A DNA stretch of 64,000 bases from Stereum hirsutum FP-91666 SS1 (GCF_000264905.1 NW_006763134.1:2631013-2695012); one strand, 5' to 3'. Shown: positions 44,999 to 58,413, counted from the stretch's first letter. The notes: a model not told the origin generated them from the letters alone. Made by a program: numbers and translations.

Positions 44999-47900
44999 AT
45001 GTCCGCGACACTGGCGGATGGCGATCGCGTTTCTGACAAGAGCCAGGGGGACGCAGAGAAGATAAATGAGAAGGAGGCCGGGACGAGGACGGCGTCGCCT
45101 GTTGTCGCTGACTATCATCAAGAAGGTGAACCCTCTTTGCGATCATTCTTTGACGTGTGATCGATGCTAATAGACTCTTTGTGTTCGAAGCTGCGGGTGG
45201 CAAAGTCCCGTTTGCGGTCTACCTCGAGCAGGCTGAAATCACTAGAGCTCATGAACGAGCGACGGGAGACCACGACGATACGCCCGGGTGCGTCTTCCAT
45301 TTGCGTCCTTGCCCCTATCCGTCACCTAACCTCTCCACCCATCACGATCAGCCTCCGTCAAAAAGACGACGGAACAACAATCCTCACAGCGCACGAAGAA
45401 GAACTCCTCAACGCCCGTCGCGCACTCCGCGTCGCCTCCTGGGCATCCGTCTTCTACCTCATCACCACCGACATCCTCGGCCCCTTCAATGCGCCCTTCG
45501 CGTTCTCCCAGGTCGGCTATGCGCCCGGCGCGATTCTGTACCTCGTCATGGGCGTTGCGGCGTGCTATACCGGGTTGTTGCTCTGGCATCTTTTTATTAG
45601 GCTGGATAGTAATCGGTATCCGGTGCGGACGTATGCGGATTTGGCGGAGAGGATATTTGGGAGGTGGGCGAAGTATGGGTGTAGTGTGCTGCAGAGTCTG
45701 CAGTTGATCATCAACGTACGTGCGCATTCCGTTTCCGTTTCCCTTCGTCGTGCGGTTCGAGTTGGAGGTGTTTATATATATTCGTTTGCTGGTGTAGGTC
45801 GGAACGATCTGTCTCTCGAACGGACAGGCGGTGGAACAGATCGCGGGAAATCATCAGTTCTGCTTCTCAGTCTGCATCCTCATCTGGACCTTCGTCGGCA
45901 TGTTCATCGGCCAGATCCGTATGTCTCCCTCTCTCTATTCGGTTCCCTTTTCGATCGCCGATTGCTCCGCGGCCGCATCGTTGCTTGACTGGCATATATT
46001 GACCCATTTTGTTTCGTTTGGATAGGCACGCTCAAGAACTACGGATGGCTAGCCAACTCGTACGTACCCCTTCTCTCCCCCCTGTCTTCCCTTCACCACC
46101 CTCCTCGCTAACGGCCCACCCACAAACACAGCGCTGTATGGCTCAACCTCCTCATCATCTTCATCTCCATGGGTTTCATCTCCCACTCCCCACCCAACAT
46201 CGCAGCCGCACAGGCCGCGTACGGACCGAGTATCGGGGATGGACCCGTCGTGAAGAGCGCGTTTGTGAGCCAGCCGTTGTTTAGTAAGGTTAACGGTGAG
46301 TCTTTGTCATACCTGTTGTTGTTTTTGTCCTTTCGGAGGGAAGGATGTGAGTCGTGAGTGGTGACGGGATGAGAAGGCTGATTTGCACTTTTTATGTGGA
46401 CAGGTATCATGAATATGGGTGCGTTCCGTTTTCTCGAGCGTGGATTGTGGGATTCGGGCGGCTGAGCTAGTCGGTATAGTCTTCGCCTACGGAGGAGCGA
46501 TGATCTTCCCGGAGTTCATGGTGCGTCGTCTCTTCCCCTTTCCCGCTGATTATGCCTCGTTTAGTTCGATGTATGCTAACTGGATTGTATGTTGGATAGG
46601 CCGAGATGCGGAGACCGATGGATTTCTGGAAGGGCATGGTGCGTTTCCTTTTCGTTGTTACCCTGTTTTTTTCATGTTGGGATGCGAGGTGTTGGAGTTG
46701 GAGACGCATATATTCGCCTCTCGGCTATTATTTCTGTTTTTCCACCGCGCATATATTCTGAATGACGTTCGCGGAAGCATTCTGCTTGCATGGTCCTACG
46801 TCACTCCATTCATCTACTTCCTCTCTCGCCTTTCCCGGATATGCATATATTCGCCTTACGCATCTACCTCCACCTATCCTTTCTGTTTTTCCACCACGCA
46901 TATATCCTGAATAATCTCAGCGGAGGCGTTCTGCCTGCATCTCATCCTCTCTTTCTCCACACTGCGTCGCACCTACTCTTCTTCTCCGCCATCCTTTCCT
47001 TCTCGATAGCCTCTTCGCTCTCCCTCCTCTTCATCCGTATCCCTCCTGCCTCCCGTCTCCCATCACCCCGCTCACATCCCTCCCTCTCCACAGGTCTGCG
47101 CCCAACTCCTAATCTCGACCGTCTACCTCATGTACGGCCTCTTCGTGTACTCCTTCCAAGGCCAATACACCCTCCCGCTCGCCTACCAGGGCGTGAGCAA
47201 GCAGTCGTGGCAGGACGTGGGCAATGTGATCAGTCTGATTACGGGCGTGATTGCGGCGGGGTTGTATGGGAATATTGGGATCAGTTGAGTTTTTTGTTTT
47301 TGTTTTTGTGGCCTTTTGCGTTTGGTCGGGATTGTGGTTGCGGATGTATGCTGATGTTTGGTGGTGTAGAGGTAGCGTATATTAACCTCGTAGAAGAATG
47401 GGCCAAGGGCCCATCGCTCCTCAGCCGCAAAGGCCACGTCATCTGGTCCGGTATGCCCGTTCCCTCTCCCTCTCCCCATCCTCCTTCCACGGACTAATAC
47501 CTCATCACCCAACCAGGCATGGTCATCGTCTACTGGGCCCTCGCCTACATCATAGCCTCCGCCATCCCCCAAGTCCAAACCATCTCCGGCCTCGTCGCCG
47601 CTATCTGCATCATGCAATTCACATACACATTCCCGCCGCTCTTCATACTCGGGTATCAGATGATCCTCGATGCTGGGGGACCGAACGATCCTGGAGACAC
47701 TTGGGCGGACTTTTCGAGGTGGAGGAGAGGGTTTTGGACGGGGATGGGTGGGGTGGACGGGGATGGGAATGGGGCGGTGGGGGAGAAGGAAGTGTGGAAG
47801 AAGAGGGGGTGGAAGTGTTTTAATCTTGTTTTGTTCTTGGGGGCGGCGAGTATGGCGTGTCTGGGTGCGTTCTTCTTCTCTTTTGATCGTAGGAATGGGA

Positions 47901-48037
47901 CAGGTTTTGTAGACGGTGCTGATGTGGTGTTGTTTGCGATTTTGATAGGGATGTACGGGTCTGGGATGTCCATCAAGAATACGTTCGCGAGCGGGGCGGC
48001 GGCGACGAGTTTCGGATGTAAGTCGCCCGTTGGGTGA
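44999..48037 (+). CDS. AAAP-family amino-acid permease (Aa_trans)
   Basis: Twelve exons resolved: 44999-45125, 45191-45287, 45352-45715, 45798-45918, 46026-46059, 46132-46295, 46404-46418, 46480-46520, 46600-46638, 47094-47283, 47370-47450, 47517-48037. All phases agree and give about 597 aa. A hydrophilic N-terminus of about 100 residues (MSATLADGDRVSDKSQ) precedes eleven or so hydrophobic segments. Family landmarks include DILGPFNAPFAFSQVGYAPG, LYLVMGVAACYTGLLLW, NHQFCF, VFAYGGAMIFPEFMAEMRRP with MDFWKGM, and GNIGIKVAYINLVEEW. It resembles the fungal neutral amino-acid permeases of the Neurospora MTR type and would import amino acids at the plasma membrane with protons. The donor after exon 10 (GTTGAG) is weak. 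The last few residues depend on whether a small 3' intron at 48010 is spliced. Confidence 0.85.
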
Positions 48038-48289
48038 GCTCGTCTCTGTCTTCAGTGTGTATGAGGATGGTAGGTTGGTTCTTGAGACGTGGGCCGTGAG
48101 TTTTAGCTCTTGGGATTGCTCCTTTTCGTCGAGGTGCGATGGGACTGTTTGGTTTTGATCGATGGTGTCGGGATGATTTGTCTATGTCTATAATGAACAT
48201 ATATCTGTAATATGGAATGTAAAGCTCTGCTCTTGATTTCGACCGGTCGTGTTCTTTCCGCCTTCTTTGTGCCTTCCTCTTGGAACGAG

Positions 48290-49330
48290 GGGTCCGTCAG
48301 GAAAAGAAGACATGGACCAAAATCAACATAAATCGAAGGATATATTGAAGTGAGTACGCCACCGTGGCCCATGTGTATACGTTTCACATTACCGCAATGC
48401 TTACGCGCGTACTCTCCTCTCAGGTCTACTCCCATGAAGAGTATGTTAGGCCTGTGATGTGCGGTATGTATACTCTCTTGTTCCTCTACGACGGATTCTG
48501 ATCCTCGGAGCTCAGGGTTGTCCACAAGCGCAACACAGTAAAGCAATGGATATATTATCGTTGGTACACCTTCGTAGCCCGACGCGTATACATTTCACCT
48601 CACCGTGCTTACCCGCGTATGTTCCTCATAGGTCTACTCTATGGATATCATATGCTACTATGAAGAGTATGATAGGATCGTGCTGTCTGGTATGTACTTG
48701 CTCATCTTTATCCACAACGGGTTTTAATCTCCAGGAGCTCAGGGTTGTCCACAAGCGCAACACATTAAAGCAATGTATATGTAGTTAGGTGCTCGTACGT
48801 TTTGCCTCACCGCGCTAACCCGTGCCCCATCCTCGTAGGTATGATCTAGTAGCAATGAATAGGATCGTCCGGAAGAGGAGGTATGGACCATAGTCATCAT
48901 AAGTCAAATCAAAGGATATATTGTCGGGAGTACGCCTCCGTAGCTCGACGCACATACGTTTCAACTCACCGGCCGTGTTTACCCCCGTACCCTCATATTT
49001 CTACCGCCAGAGGTATGTTACGCTCCTGCCGTGCTGTAGTTATCTGTGGCGAGTGCGAAATACCCGGAGCTCAGGGTTGTCTGGTAGATGAACGGAATAA
49101 AGCAAAGGATATATTATCGTGAGTGCGCCATACGTTTTGCATCACCGTATTTACCCGCGTACACTCCGCTCAGCTTTACTCTATCGGCACCGTACTCTCC
49201 AATGGGGAGCTTGCTAACGTTAGGATCGTGTTGTGCTGCATGCCAATGCCCTTCCTCGTCTACGACGAAATTTAATATCCGGAACTTCAGGGAGAGTCTA
49301 ATGGAGCAACGCACGCCGATCCTAACCGTG
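48290..49330. repeat. Degenerate tandem satellite, about five units of 140-230 bp
   Basis: The block recurs with anchors GGATATATT near 48338, 48548, (48773), 48914 and 49108, and GGAGCTCAGGGTTGTC near 48507, 48735 and 49067, with a degraded copy near 49280. Other shared pieces are TACGTTTCACCTCACCG, CTTACCCGCGTA and CACAAGCGCAACACA. Unit length is about 210-230 bp, one unit being shortened to about 140 bp. It is not a microsatellite and shows no TIRs. It starts directly after the permease gene. Confidence 0.8.
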
Positions 49331-50076
49331 GTTGCGGTATGTGGCTAGTGTTCTCCATACGTTTCACCGGTCACTCCGCGTCAAGGTGATATTAAGCTGA
49401 CAGCTAATTCCTTGATATAGTCCACGGGTATTGACTTGACCTATTTGTCTCGCCCCGAATGTCAAGGTGAAGCAGATGTGCCTCAGCGCTCGATATTCTA
49501 GGACTTCAATCCGCGTGCAGTTCGAGGCACTCATCCTCTACGGGAGGCCTAGCCTGAGATAAGAGCCGAGGGCATCACGCCGTATTCGACGGTAGTAGAC
49601 GATGTGCTGCTAGCTGAAGATAGCCATGGCGCACACCTTGGAGCGATTGACACGGCGTTTTTCTCATCTAACGCCAATTGGAAACACCGATGGCGCTTCC
49701 ATTTCTTAAGGAATCGGGTATATCTAACTGGAGCTCCATCCCCACCGTGCTGCTGTCCCTACCATGCCGAGCACCGCCTCAGCCCAGGATGTGATTGACG
49801 ACAATTGGATACGGTAACGATTCCGTTGTATCCTTGTTTACCTTAGGGGAACTCCAACTGATTCTTCGTCCTCCAGAATCCTAGGCAACTGGACCTCTGT
49901 ATCTTCCATAGGTGAGTCATCATCGTATTTTGTAACGGTAATAGTGGGAGTGAATTGCGTTGTGATGAGCGTTATGGCTCTACGACTATCTTAGCACGCT
50001 TCCCACCGAGATACTTCTCATCTGGTGCAACGAGATGTCGATCACATCCGTTATGTTTCTTATTAACAGATACACG
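49331..50076. other. Intergenic region, no gene recognised
   Basis: Short frames only; may include unrecognised 5' exons of the following membrane-protein gene. Confidence 0.4.
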
Positions 50077-51539
50077 ATGTTGGCACTTCAAATCTTCGCC
50101 CTCACAGTGATCGCAATTGGCCCTGTTTCGAACGCAATGCGAGTATCATTTTCTTCGGCGATAAAACAGAGTAGTCCATGCTAAACAATTCATCGCAAGC
50201 ACAGGTGTCGCAACTTTGCCTATGTATGGGAGGTAGTGCTTGTCATCGACTGGGTCGTATCATACGGTATTCTCTTTCCTCTACCATGTCATCCAAATAT
50301 ACTGACCTTGTTTCTGTGCCATCTAGGGCTGCTTGTTCTGCGCGTTTGGAGCATCAGCGGACGCCAGATACATGTCCTTTTGATCTGTGCTTCTTTGGTG
50401 TCCTCCACTGTGGCGTTGATTCTGATTGTGAGCGTTTCATGGCGTGCTCCACCGATACGACATTGACGTTACTTCGCTAGAGTGTCTTTGGGTCTGTTTC
50501 CGCTGCAGAAGACTCACATACAATACCAACAATCAGTGCATTGCAGCACTGCAGCCTTGGTAGTCCAGATATCACCGTAATCAATAGGTATGGAAGCACT
50601 TCTCATGATATAGGCCAATAGCATACACTGACGTCTTTTCAGTGGTATGTTGAGAGAGATAGAGGAGTAAGCGAGCCATCTGATCTTAATTTTATGCACA
50701 GTTGTCACTGCGTATACGCTGGTCGTACTGGTGCTAGATTCCTACATGTTTGTATTCACCGTTCGAACGACGTGGCGCCATTACGTGGAGTCAAAGAGTC
50801 TAGGGCAGCCTGGTATCACATATGTTCTCCTCCGTGACGGTGAGTTTGTTTTGATCCTTCACAATCGGACGATTTATGCTCAACGGTCGTGGTCGTAGGA
50901 GTAATGTACTTCTCGTGAGTTCACAAACCAGGATTATTTATCTCATATTCTCAATCGGGGAACAGAATAATCGCAATCACTGAGCTCATCTTCTGTGTAT
51001 TCATACTTGTTGAGCCTTTCTCGTTCTCTTCTGTGTTTTACTCTGACTATAACGTTCATTTCCGTAGCTGCAAATGTTAGACGATGAGGTCAGGTAACCT
51101 TTCGCTGCTGTCATATTGCTCTCGTTGACTCATTCTAAGTGTGCTAACAGGCCGCCTATGTGTCCAAACTCTGGCAAAGCGGCATCCGTCCATATCTTAG
51201 CCTGTAAATTACATTTCTCCGACTTATATCTGGAAGTGATACTGACGGCTTCATGGACACAGTCTGCCTAATCTCGTAGTTAACCGCATAGTGTTAAATC
51301 TCAAATCATATTCCCATCGCCACCATCGACCAATCATCTCAGACATTGGTCCATATACGAGCCTCAGATACTCCTGCGCCAGAGTATTGGGCAACATCGG
51401 AGCACCGCTGGGCTTTGGGGACGCCATGGACTCTATCTTTGACGATGTAACGTCTACCTCTGATGTTGATGGTGAGGAGCCGCAGAGGGTCTTGGATATT
51501 GCCACTGTAAGTCGAGATCTCTCAAGTCTGTTGCTTTAA
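50077..51539 (+). CDS. DUF6533-type multi-spanning membrane protein (approximate model)
   Basis: Pieces found in order on one strand: CRNFAYVWEVVLVIDWVVSYG (about 50205-50268), GLLVLRVWSISGRQIHVLL and CASLVSSTVALILI (50330-50430), AYTLVVLVLDSYMF and TWRHYVESKSLGQPG with VLLRDG (about 50705-50839), VMYFS|IIAITELIFCVFIL across a phase-consistent intron, and the tail NRIVLNLKSYSHRHHRPI, ending at 51539. These are the landmarks of the Agaricomycete DUF6533 seven-helix family. The start at 50077 (MLALQIFALTVIAIGPV) is uncertain because the join to the next exon does not keep frame in my model. Function unknown; receptor-like. The tail is convergent with the gene ending at 51735. Confidence 0.5.
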
Positions 51540-51734
51540 CCCAGATTGATTCGATCACGGAAAATCTGCATAGAGGTGACATGAACAAAATAATCATATC
51601 CCAACTCTGACCAGATAGCGTTCTACGTGAATGACACATCTTTATTTACTAAAAATTCAGTCCGTGAATGATATCAACGTATTTCAAAGGCTTCACCCGA
51701 AAACATCATCAACCTTTCCTAGTTCTCGTCAGCC

Positions 51735-53965
51735 TTACTTTGGTGTCTGACTTGCCTCCACATCCTCTACCATCGAGCTGTCCGTCACCGATTCCATATT
51801 TCTACTCATCCCGAGATCCACCCCGTCGTGGATCGAAGGTATATCGATGCCTGTGTGCCGCTGCGTGTCGACATGATATGCCTGAAGACTATTTAGCCGG
51901 ACAGTATTGACGAAAGGAATTGTTTGCGTGTTCGCAAAATATTCGTCTCGGAGATCTCGCCGCGCGTTCAGCGATGCTAAGAGCGAGTTGGCTTCCACTT
52001 CTCACCATCAGTCCAGAAATATTAGTGTCCTCACTAGGGAAGATGAACATGGAACACCACCGACTTACATTGTCCGTTTATGAAACTGAGCGTCAATGGC
52101 CAGGTAGCTTTCGGGCTCACCAACGTCTACGGCAAAAAAGCGGTGTGAGAGCTTGTAAGCAGAGGCGTAGTAATACATACTTCGATGAGCTGAACGCAGA
52201 CTACAGCTCTGCCCAGTGTATCAGCGACATAAACGTGATTCTGGAACGAGGAGACGCACGTGATGAGAATGAATCTCTCAAACGCATACTTGATAAGTGC
52301 ATCGATCAAGACATTGGTCCTATTGAATGGGTCCAGTCGTTGACCTTGATGTCTCCGCATAGCATATGGGAGCGTTTCGACACATTTTCGAAATGCTGTT
52401 TTCTTCCGGTGAAGTACAATCGAAAGCCCTGCCACAACGGCACCGTTGCTTGCGATTCCAGTTACAATGTAGGACAATACTGCTTGTTTCTATAACACGA
52501 TTTAAAATAGTACCTGAGTGGCATTGTCATAGTAGTCACTCACCGTTCCATCCGCAAGGTACACCAGGTCCCACCGTATCGCACTATGGATAGTAGTGAG
52601 GCCCGAAGGTTTTAAATAATGAGTATAGAATAACACACGAGATAACTGTGACCTCTGCGAAATAGGAGATGGTTGTTAACAGATGGAGGAGTATGTTTCG
52701 ATGCAAACCTACGGATACCGAAAGCTAGGTGATGGTCATGAACATCATTGTGTGACCGTACAGGGTTCGGAGGTACTGTGCTTACCCGTGTTAGCAATCA
52801 GCAGTAGTCCCTAAAATGAACGAGAGACGCATGATCAGACTCGATTTCTAGCTATTGTGCCGGCGGTACCAACAATTGTGAGTGCCACTGGCCATCTCCA
52901 GCGAGGGTTACAGACTACAGGATTGTGTCAGCTCGGTATTATAAGATATCCTGAGGGTTATGCACTAACGACAGTATATTTTGTGAGTCAGAAATCTGCC
53001 TATGCGTGATGAGCGACATAGCGTTTCTGAAGGCAAGGAGATCATTACGTCTGGACAACAAATACGATGACCGGCTGTGTATAAGACTGTTACGGTATGT
53101 CTGGTCCTCAAGTCTACGTGAGTCCTCACATTTATCGCTGCAGCTGCCTATATACTCACGGTACGTACATCAGTATATGAGAGCTACTAAAGTATACAGC
53201 TGATGCTTACATATAGAGCCCTGAACGTCCCAGTGGGAGACTCGGTCAGTTTCTATCTAATTGTATGATTTACGCTAGAGCATATATCACCAGTTACCAT
53301 CCTGCAAAGCAGAAGGATCCGCATAGCTTGAGATCTGAAGGACAAACATTAGTCATTAATTGCTTCGCTAGAAATAAAAAGACCATACCAGCCAGAAGTA
53401 TACACTGTGGCTCACTGCAATCAGGAGTACTGGTCACTGGGAGGGAACGTGCTGAAGATGAATATATGAGGAATCGAACCAAAACCCATGTGAACTGTAT
53501 CGAGAATCCTGTTTCCGAGATTTGCGTCAACCAGAAATCTTATAAGATCGTTTACCGCATACCATAACAGCAGCGCCTGAAAAGCATGGCATCAAATAGT
53601 CTCATCAGATTCACTTCTTCGCATTCCAGAACGCTGAATGGATTTACACTCAAATTTACTACGAGCGGATCTTTAAATGACTGCGAATAGTAAGTATAGG
53701 TCTGATCCATACGAAAGTCAGCAGCTAAAAGGGGTGGAAGGAGATGGGAAAGCGTACTTGGACTGTAGTGACCCCGTACAACATGTACATGACGACACTG
53801 CATATCAATACGGGACCTAATGACAAGTAGAGGCGCACGAGACATCAATGCGGTTCCCATACGATGGTATCGATGGAGGAATAAGAAACTACCCAGGGAG
53901 CTTTGGACGAAAGGAATGATGTCGTTCGATCCCAAAACATCTTCTAGACGAATCGGTGTAGACAT
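51735..53965 (-). CDS. DUF6534-type multi-spanning membrane protein (copy 2, approximate model)
   Basis: On the minus strand from ATG 53965: MSTPIRLEDVLGSND, then TYTYYSQSFKDPLVVNL (after a CAG junction near 53705), NRILDTVHMGF near 53500, VLSYIVTGIASNGAVVAGLS with IVLHRKKTAF (about 52490-52410), TNVLIDALIKYAFERFILIT (about 52310-52250), and the last exon EANSLLASLNARRDLRDEYF, running to the stop at 51735. Order and motifs match the DUF6534 family and copy 1 at 15119-16758 (ALIDTLILW; FFASLNGRSSLRE). Exons between 53480 and 52500 are not resolved and some may be damaged. Function unknown; predicted integral membrane protein. Confidence 0.45.
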
Positions 53966-56758
53966 GATATGGGTGCGAGTACTGCGACCGTGACGCGAAT
54001 ATTCTGTCATTCTGTTATATATATATATATATATGCATGCATCGCATCGAGTTTATCATGACCACACGGAGCGAGGCTTGTGCTGTACCTGATGACAGGT
54101 CATGATCCCCGGAAATAGTGTCTGCCGGGCAAACGTGGGGAAACTGCGGTGAAAGCCCTCTGTCAACGGACATGCACGATGATAGAAAATAATTTTCGGG
54201 CCATGTAAGGTTGGAGCTGTGCGAGAGTGTCCACAGTATAAAGACATACCAGAGACATATCAAGCCCTTGTGGGTGCGACCTTACATATTAGCCCGCTAA
54301 TCTCAGCAGGTCTCCTGAGACGATGACGGGCGTCGAATACACACTGGTCCAAATGACTGATGGATGTCATGTTGGCTGTGAACCTGTCAACTTGGCTCTG
54401 TTAAACCCGGAATCGTAAGACCTCTTACTAGTTCATTCGAGTTTGCATCAGAGCATCAGAATATGCTATGCTCTCAGAGTGATTGTCACATAATAAGCCT
54501 GGTCACTGCACGCACATTTCGTTGTCAGTCATATTGTGCATCGTTTCACGTCTGAATTTATATGTAATTATTTCCATTATGCGACTCTTTTCTCCGTATG
54601 CTGCTCATAGGAGTCACGAAACTCGACGATAAAGGGGTATTCCATCAGAGAGAGCACTAAAAACATCTCATTCAAGGTCTCTGAATTTAGACTTATTCCC
54701 AACTCGAGCTGGAATGGCTGGTCATACTCTAACGTGTATTCTTACTGTGCATGGCGGAGGTTTCACATAAGCACGCACGTGAACGGAACTGTAGTTTGAT
54801 ATTCAGGATTCACCATGCAGACACAGCGTTCTGATATAACTCAGAGGTACAAACACAGTAGCGTTATGGTTGGCTAAGGCTATTCAGACCTATTATAATC
54901 TAACGAGGAGTCATTCGCGAGACGAGATCAACGCGCAAATTCTCGTAGAACACAGGATCATAATGATAGTGGACATTATCCCTGTACGTCTCGGACGTTA
55001 TGTAGCGCCTTGGCACTGAGGATCATTCAATCAAGGTGAGTACTAAGAGCGTCTCGGCAGTGAAGGCTTGCGCGGTGTCCAGGATTCGGATTCGTCCAGC
55101 GCCGAAGCTGGAGTTTACGCGTTTGGAGAACATTGAATTTACTGAGGAAACAAAGTAGCAGCTTACCAACGGAAATGCATATCTAGTCAGCAGATTCTGG
55201 GATGAATGTCCAACATCACTTGAAGGGAGGGACTTGTGCGTAGAAGACGGAAGCAGCAGAAAAACGAATCGGGAAAGAGAATCAAAGTATATGCAATAAA
55301 GTCTATAGGGCTCCTCAGAATATCTGAAACATGTCAATATCAGTAGCTAAGAAATAAAATATCCCTGACAGCAGCAAGATGCTGGATGGGGAGCGAGAGA
55401 AGGCGACGGCCAGAGCAGAGCGCCACACGGTGGCATGACCCTGATTCAGGGTTAGGGTCTAGTGGGAAGTTCTAACCTCCTTGGACTCTTGTTGGACTCC
55501 AACACCAACGTCCAACAGTCGTCGTCCTGCTCGGATCGCACACCTAACCTTTTACTGTCTTCCTTTTACTTTCAATGTGAGACGGTTATGACTGTCTCCC
55601 TAGCCCATGGATGCTGCTGTGTTTCTGTACATATCGTGAAGCCGCGATCTAGTCGCAGACTCGTGCGTTGTTGAATCGCAACGTTTAGCTGCCTCCCGGT
55701 TTCCTTCCCTACTGCAGGGCTCCATGGAACCTCAATTTTTGATATCGCCGTTACTCACTTCGTACACTCTAACTGCTGCCTACGGTACGGTCATGGATAT
55801 GGGAGAGCCCACACTCGGCAGACTTCTCTCTCTTGCGAGGAGCGCACGTATCTCCGTTCGAAGAATTGGGCGGCTTCATATGTCCGGAATAGGCGATAGG
55901 TGTAGGTGAGTGTTGATTTGAATGCAAATAAGGTGCGTGCGGCGAGACTGGTGGATGATGGAGTTGGACTGTACGAGGCCGTTAGGACTGCAGGGCTGGC
56001 GCTATGTCTTGCGCTTTAGGTCGAGCTTCTGGTGAGAGGGCTTTATGTCGGTCCATTCGCGTTGGAAAGGCCATAATGACGTGTAGGCGCCTCTTTTGCT
56101 TATGATTGCCATCATCATGACGGTTGCGGACGTGAGGAAGACATGTACGCTAGACATTAGAACCGAAGAGGGAGACAGTCTTAGAGTTTGTTGATTTTGC
56201 GGGCTCGCAGAGGAGGGGTGGGACGGTGTCAGCACTGCTTCCTGATCCAGAAAGGGTGATTTCGCTATCCAATGCGCCGAGAGATATAGAGCTGCCGTCG
56301 GAGGTACGGGGCCTCGGAGGAGGTTGTTCCAGAACGCCAGGAGGTAGTACCATCCGATTTGGGTGTCTTTTTCCAATTCCTAGAGGGTAGGAAGATGAGG
56401 TGTGAGTTTGGCAAGGCTGACTAGCTGCTCATTCTTTTCGAAGGGTACGGTTAGAGGAGAATTATGAAGTGGTAAAGGGAAATGTACCGAATCCGATGTT
56501 GACGTCCATTGTATTCCAAGTCTGATATCTTGCTCCGCCCAAGTAATCAGGATCCAAGGATCGTCATTCAATTACTGGACCGCCTTGCGTTCTGCACTCG
56601 ATGTCCCATTTACTTGTGGTGACAAGTACCTCGTGACCTTCCCAGGACCGACGCCTCGTTGTTGGAGCATGGCATAATTAAAGTGGCGTTATGAGTATTT
56701 AACCCGTGTATAAAAACAGGTTTCTCTCGTCCCCGATTCTCTCGGTATATCATCCACC
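53966..56758. other. Long intergenic region, no gene recognised
   Basis: Contains an AT microsatellite near 54016-54034 and many short frames. A two-exon frame at 56509-56150 (minus, 83 aa, Pro/Ser-rich) is possible but unsupported. The TATA-like TATAAAAACAGG near 56710 serves the next gene. Confidence 0.4.
54016..54034. repeat. (AT)n microsatellite
   Basis: About nine AT units followed by GCATGCATCG. Confidence 0.85.
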
Positions 56759-58413
56759 ATGCCTAGTCGTGGTCGTCCATAGTGCGTCCTCCATTCCTTG
56801 TCCATCATCGTCCGTTATGAATGATCTATGATGCGACTCAGCCAACGACCCACATCCCCACACGCCCTTTTGCCAACGAACCGCCAACCTCCACGCTCGC
56901 TAAATACGAACCGCTCACGTCTGGATGAACCTTCGTCTGATCGTTATAAGATATGAGGTCGACATATACCGAAGGAGAAGAAGCTCAAGTCTGGATTGCA
57001 ACCTGTGGCATTGCGTGACATAGTAGTTCCTCTTGACAGCGACGTTGCGGAATTAGAGGTAAGCTCAGGGGCAGCGATCGATGTGGAAATTCGGGACTTG
57101 GAGTTTCTTGGATCATACTCTTGGATGAAAACGTCGACGCCCACCATTGTCGTTCCAGGTACACTCTGATATCTACCCTCTCGGCCTCGATTCTACTTCT
57201 TTTCCCCAATTGACTTCTCTGGAGTGCGCAGGTATGCCACGTAAATGGGTTGGAAGCCCTCTACCGGTACAACTCCCAGCCGATCAAACTGCCACTTTCG
57301 TAGACCAGAACGGTCATCTCGTGCCCTCCACTCCTCTTCTTCCGCTCTTTCTTGCTGTCGACGCCATGCCGGATATACGCACACCTTCTACCCCGGCTGC
57401 AACGTCTGGCGCTACACCTAAGGTCCACTGGCCTGATACTGACTTCATCACGGACCGCAACAACCTTCGTAAACTTCTCGGCTGGGTTAACGGTAAATCT
57501 GACAAGAAACAATGGAGGATCGATACGCAGCTCGTTGGTAACAAAACGATGTTGCTCAGCCGGTGGGAGCCCAGGACCGCTGTGGGAGCGGATGGGAAAG
57601 GCTTTGGGCATACGTTCGAGTTGGGAATGACTGTAGGTTCGGCTGCAGCGGGAAATGAGGTCTACGAGGGATATCGTCGAATTATCAAAATATGTGAGCT
57701 CATCCCGTATGACGGTGACGCCTCCACTATTTCTGTTGGTGTTCCCTCGGATCTAGGGACGTCTAACGATCTCCCCTTTGTACTAGAGCATAGATGGACT
57801 GAACATGTTAGTCCGTTTCGAAGTGGACGCATACATGGAACTTCCGCCGCCACCCACACCACAAAATCAGATCTCGCAAGGCTCACAGTCCAGCTCATCG
57901 AGGCCACGGAATCCGCGTCGAAAACATAGCACCAAAGCGAATGCCCCAGCCTCTCTACCACAAAGCAATCCGAATCAATCTGCGCAACTGGTCAAAGTCA
58001 TCCACGGCGGTGCATTTATCCCGCATCAATCCAGTATCATCGAGATCAAGACATGTCTCTTGTCCAAGATGTCCTCGAAGAAAACCGAATCATATTCCCA
58101 GCTCTTCTTTTCTCAAACCCCTCATCTCTACGTCGCCGGGCATACGGGAGGCATGTTCTCCGACATAGAAAAGAATGATGTCTCGAAGGGAGACTTGGCG
58201 GGCCAGCACGACACGCTCCTGTTGAAGAATGGGGCGTTGAAGAGGTTGATCGTGGCATTAAGGCGAATTCAAGAGCTGGTCAGAAGGGAGGGTAAAGGGC
58301 GAAGTTTGACGTTGGTGTTTGAGGAGAAGACGTTGCAGGTTTACCAGAGAACAGGGGGAAGCGGCGGAGGTTTGCTTCCTGACGATGCCATTACTAGGTT
58401 CGAGGTACAGTAA
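56759..58413 (+). CDS. Agaricomycete protein of unknown function, RNA/GGPP-synthetase-misnamed family
   Basis: Well-supported exons are about 56970-57158, 57232-57693 and 57794-58413, all in phase. They carry LKSGLQPVALRDIVVP, FLGSYSWMKTSTPTIVVPG, the join to MPRKWVGSP, then FITDRNNLRKLLGWVNG, FGHTFELGMT, RRIIKIYGLNMLVRFEVDAY and a C-terminal domain with FSQTPHLYVAGHTGGMF. A 5' exon includes FANEPPTSTLAKYEPLTS near 56870, and ATG 56759 begins MPSRGRP. The phases of the first two joins do not close, so the 5' end is unsure and could be damaged. I recall this family as common in mushrooms and often auto-named geranylgeranyl pyrophosphate synthetase, yet there is no DDxxD motif here. Function unknown. 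Confidence 0.65.

Noticed and set aside
54321..54420. Short frame with CHVGCEPVNLALLNPES, faintly like the NCGAVEFTLVNP block of the thaumatin-like proteins
   Set aside because: Only about 15 residues and no flanking similarity or exon structure; probably chance.
56150..56509. Possible two-exon minus-strand gene (83 aa, Pro/Ser-rich)
   Set aside because: The junction is in phase, but two different frames both look open across it, with no signal peptide, domain or homologue I can recognise.
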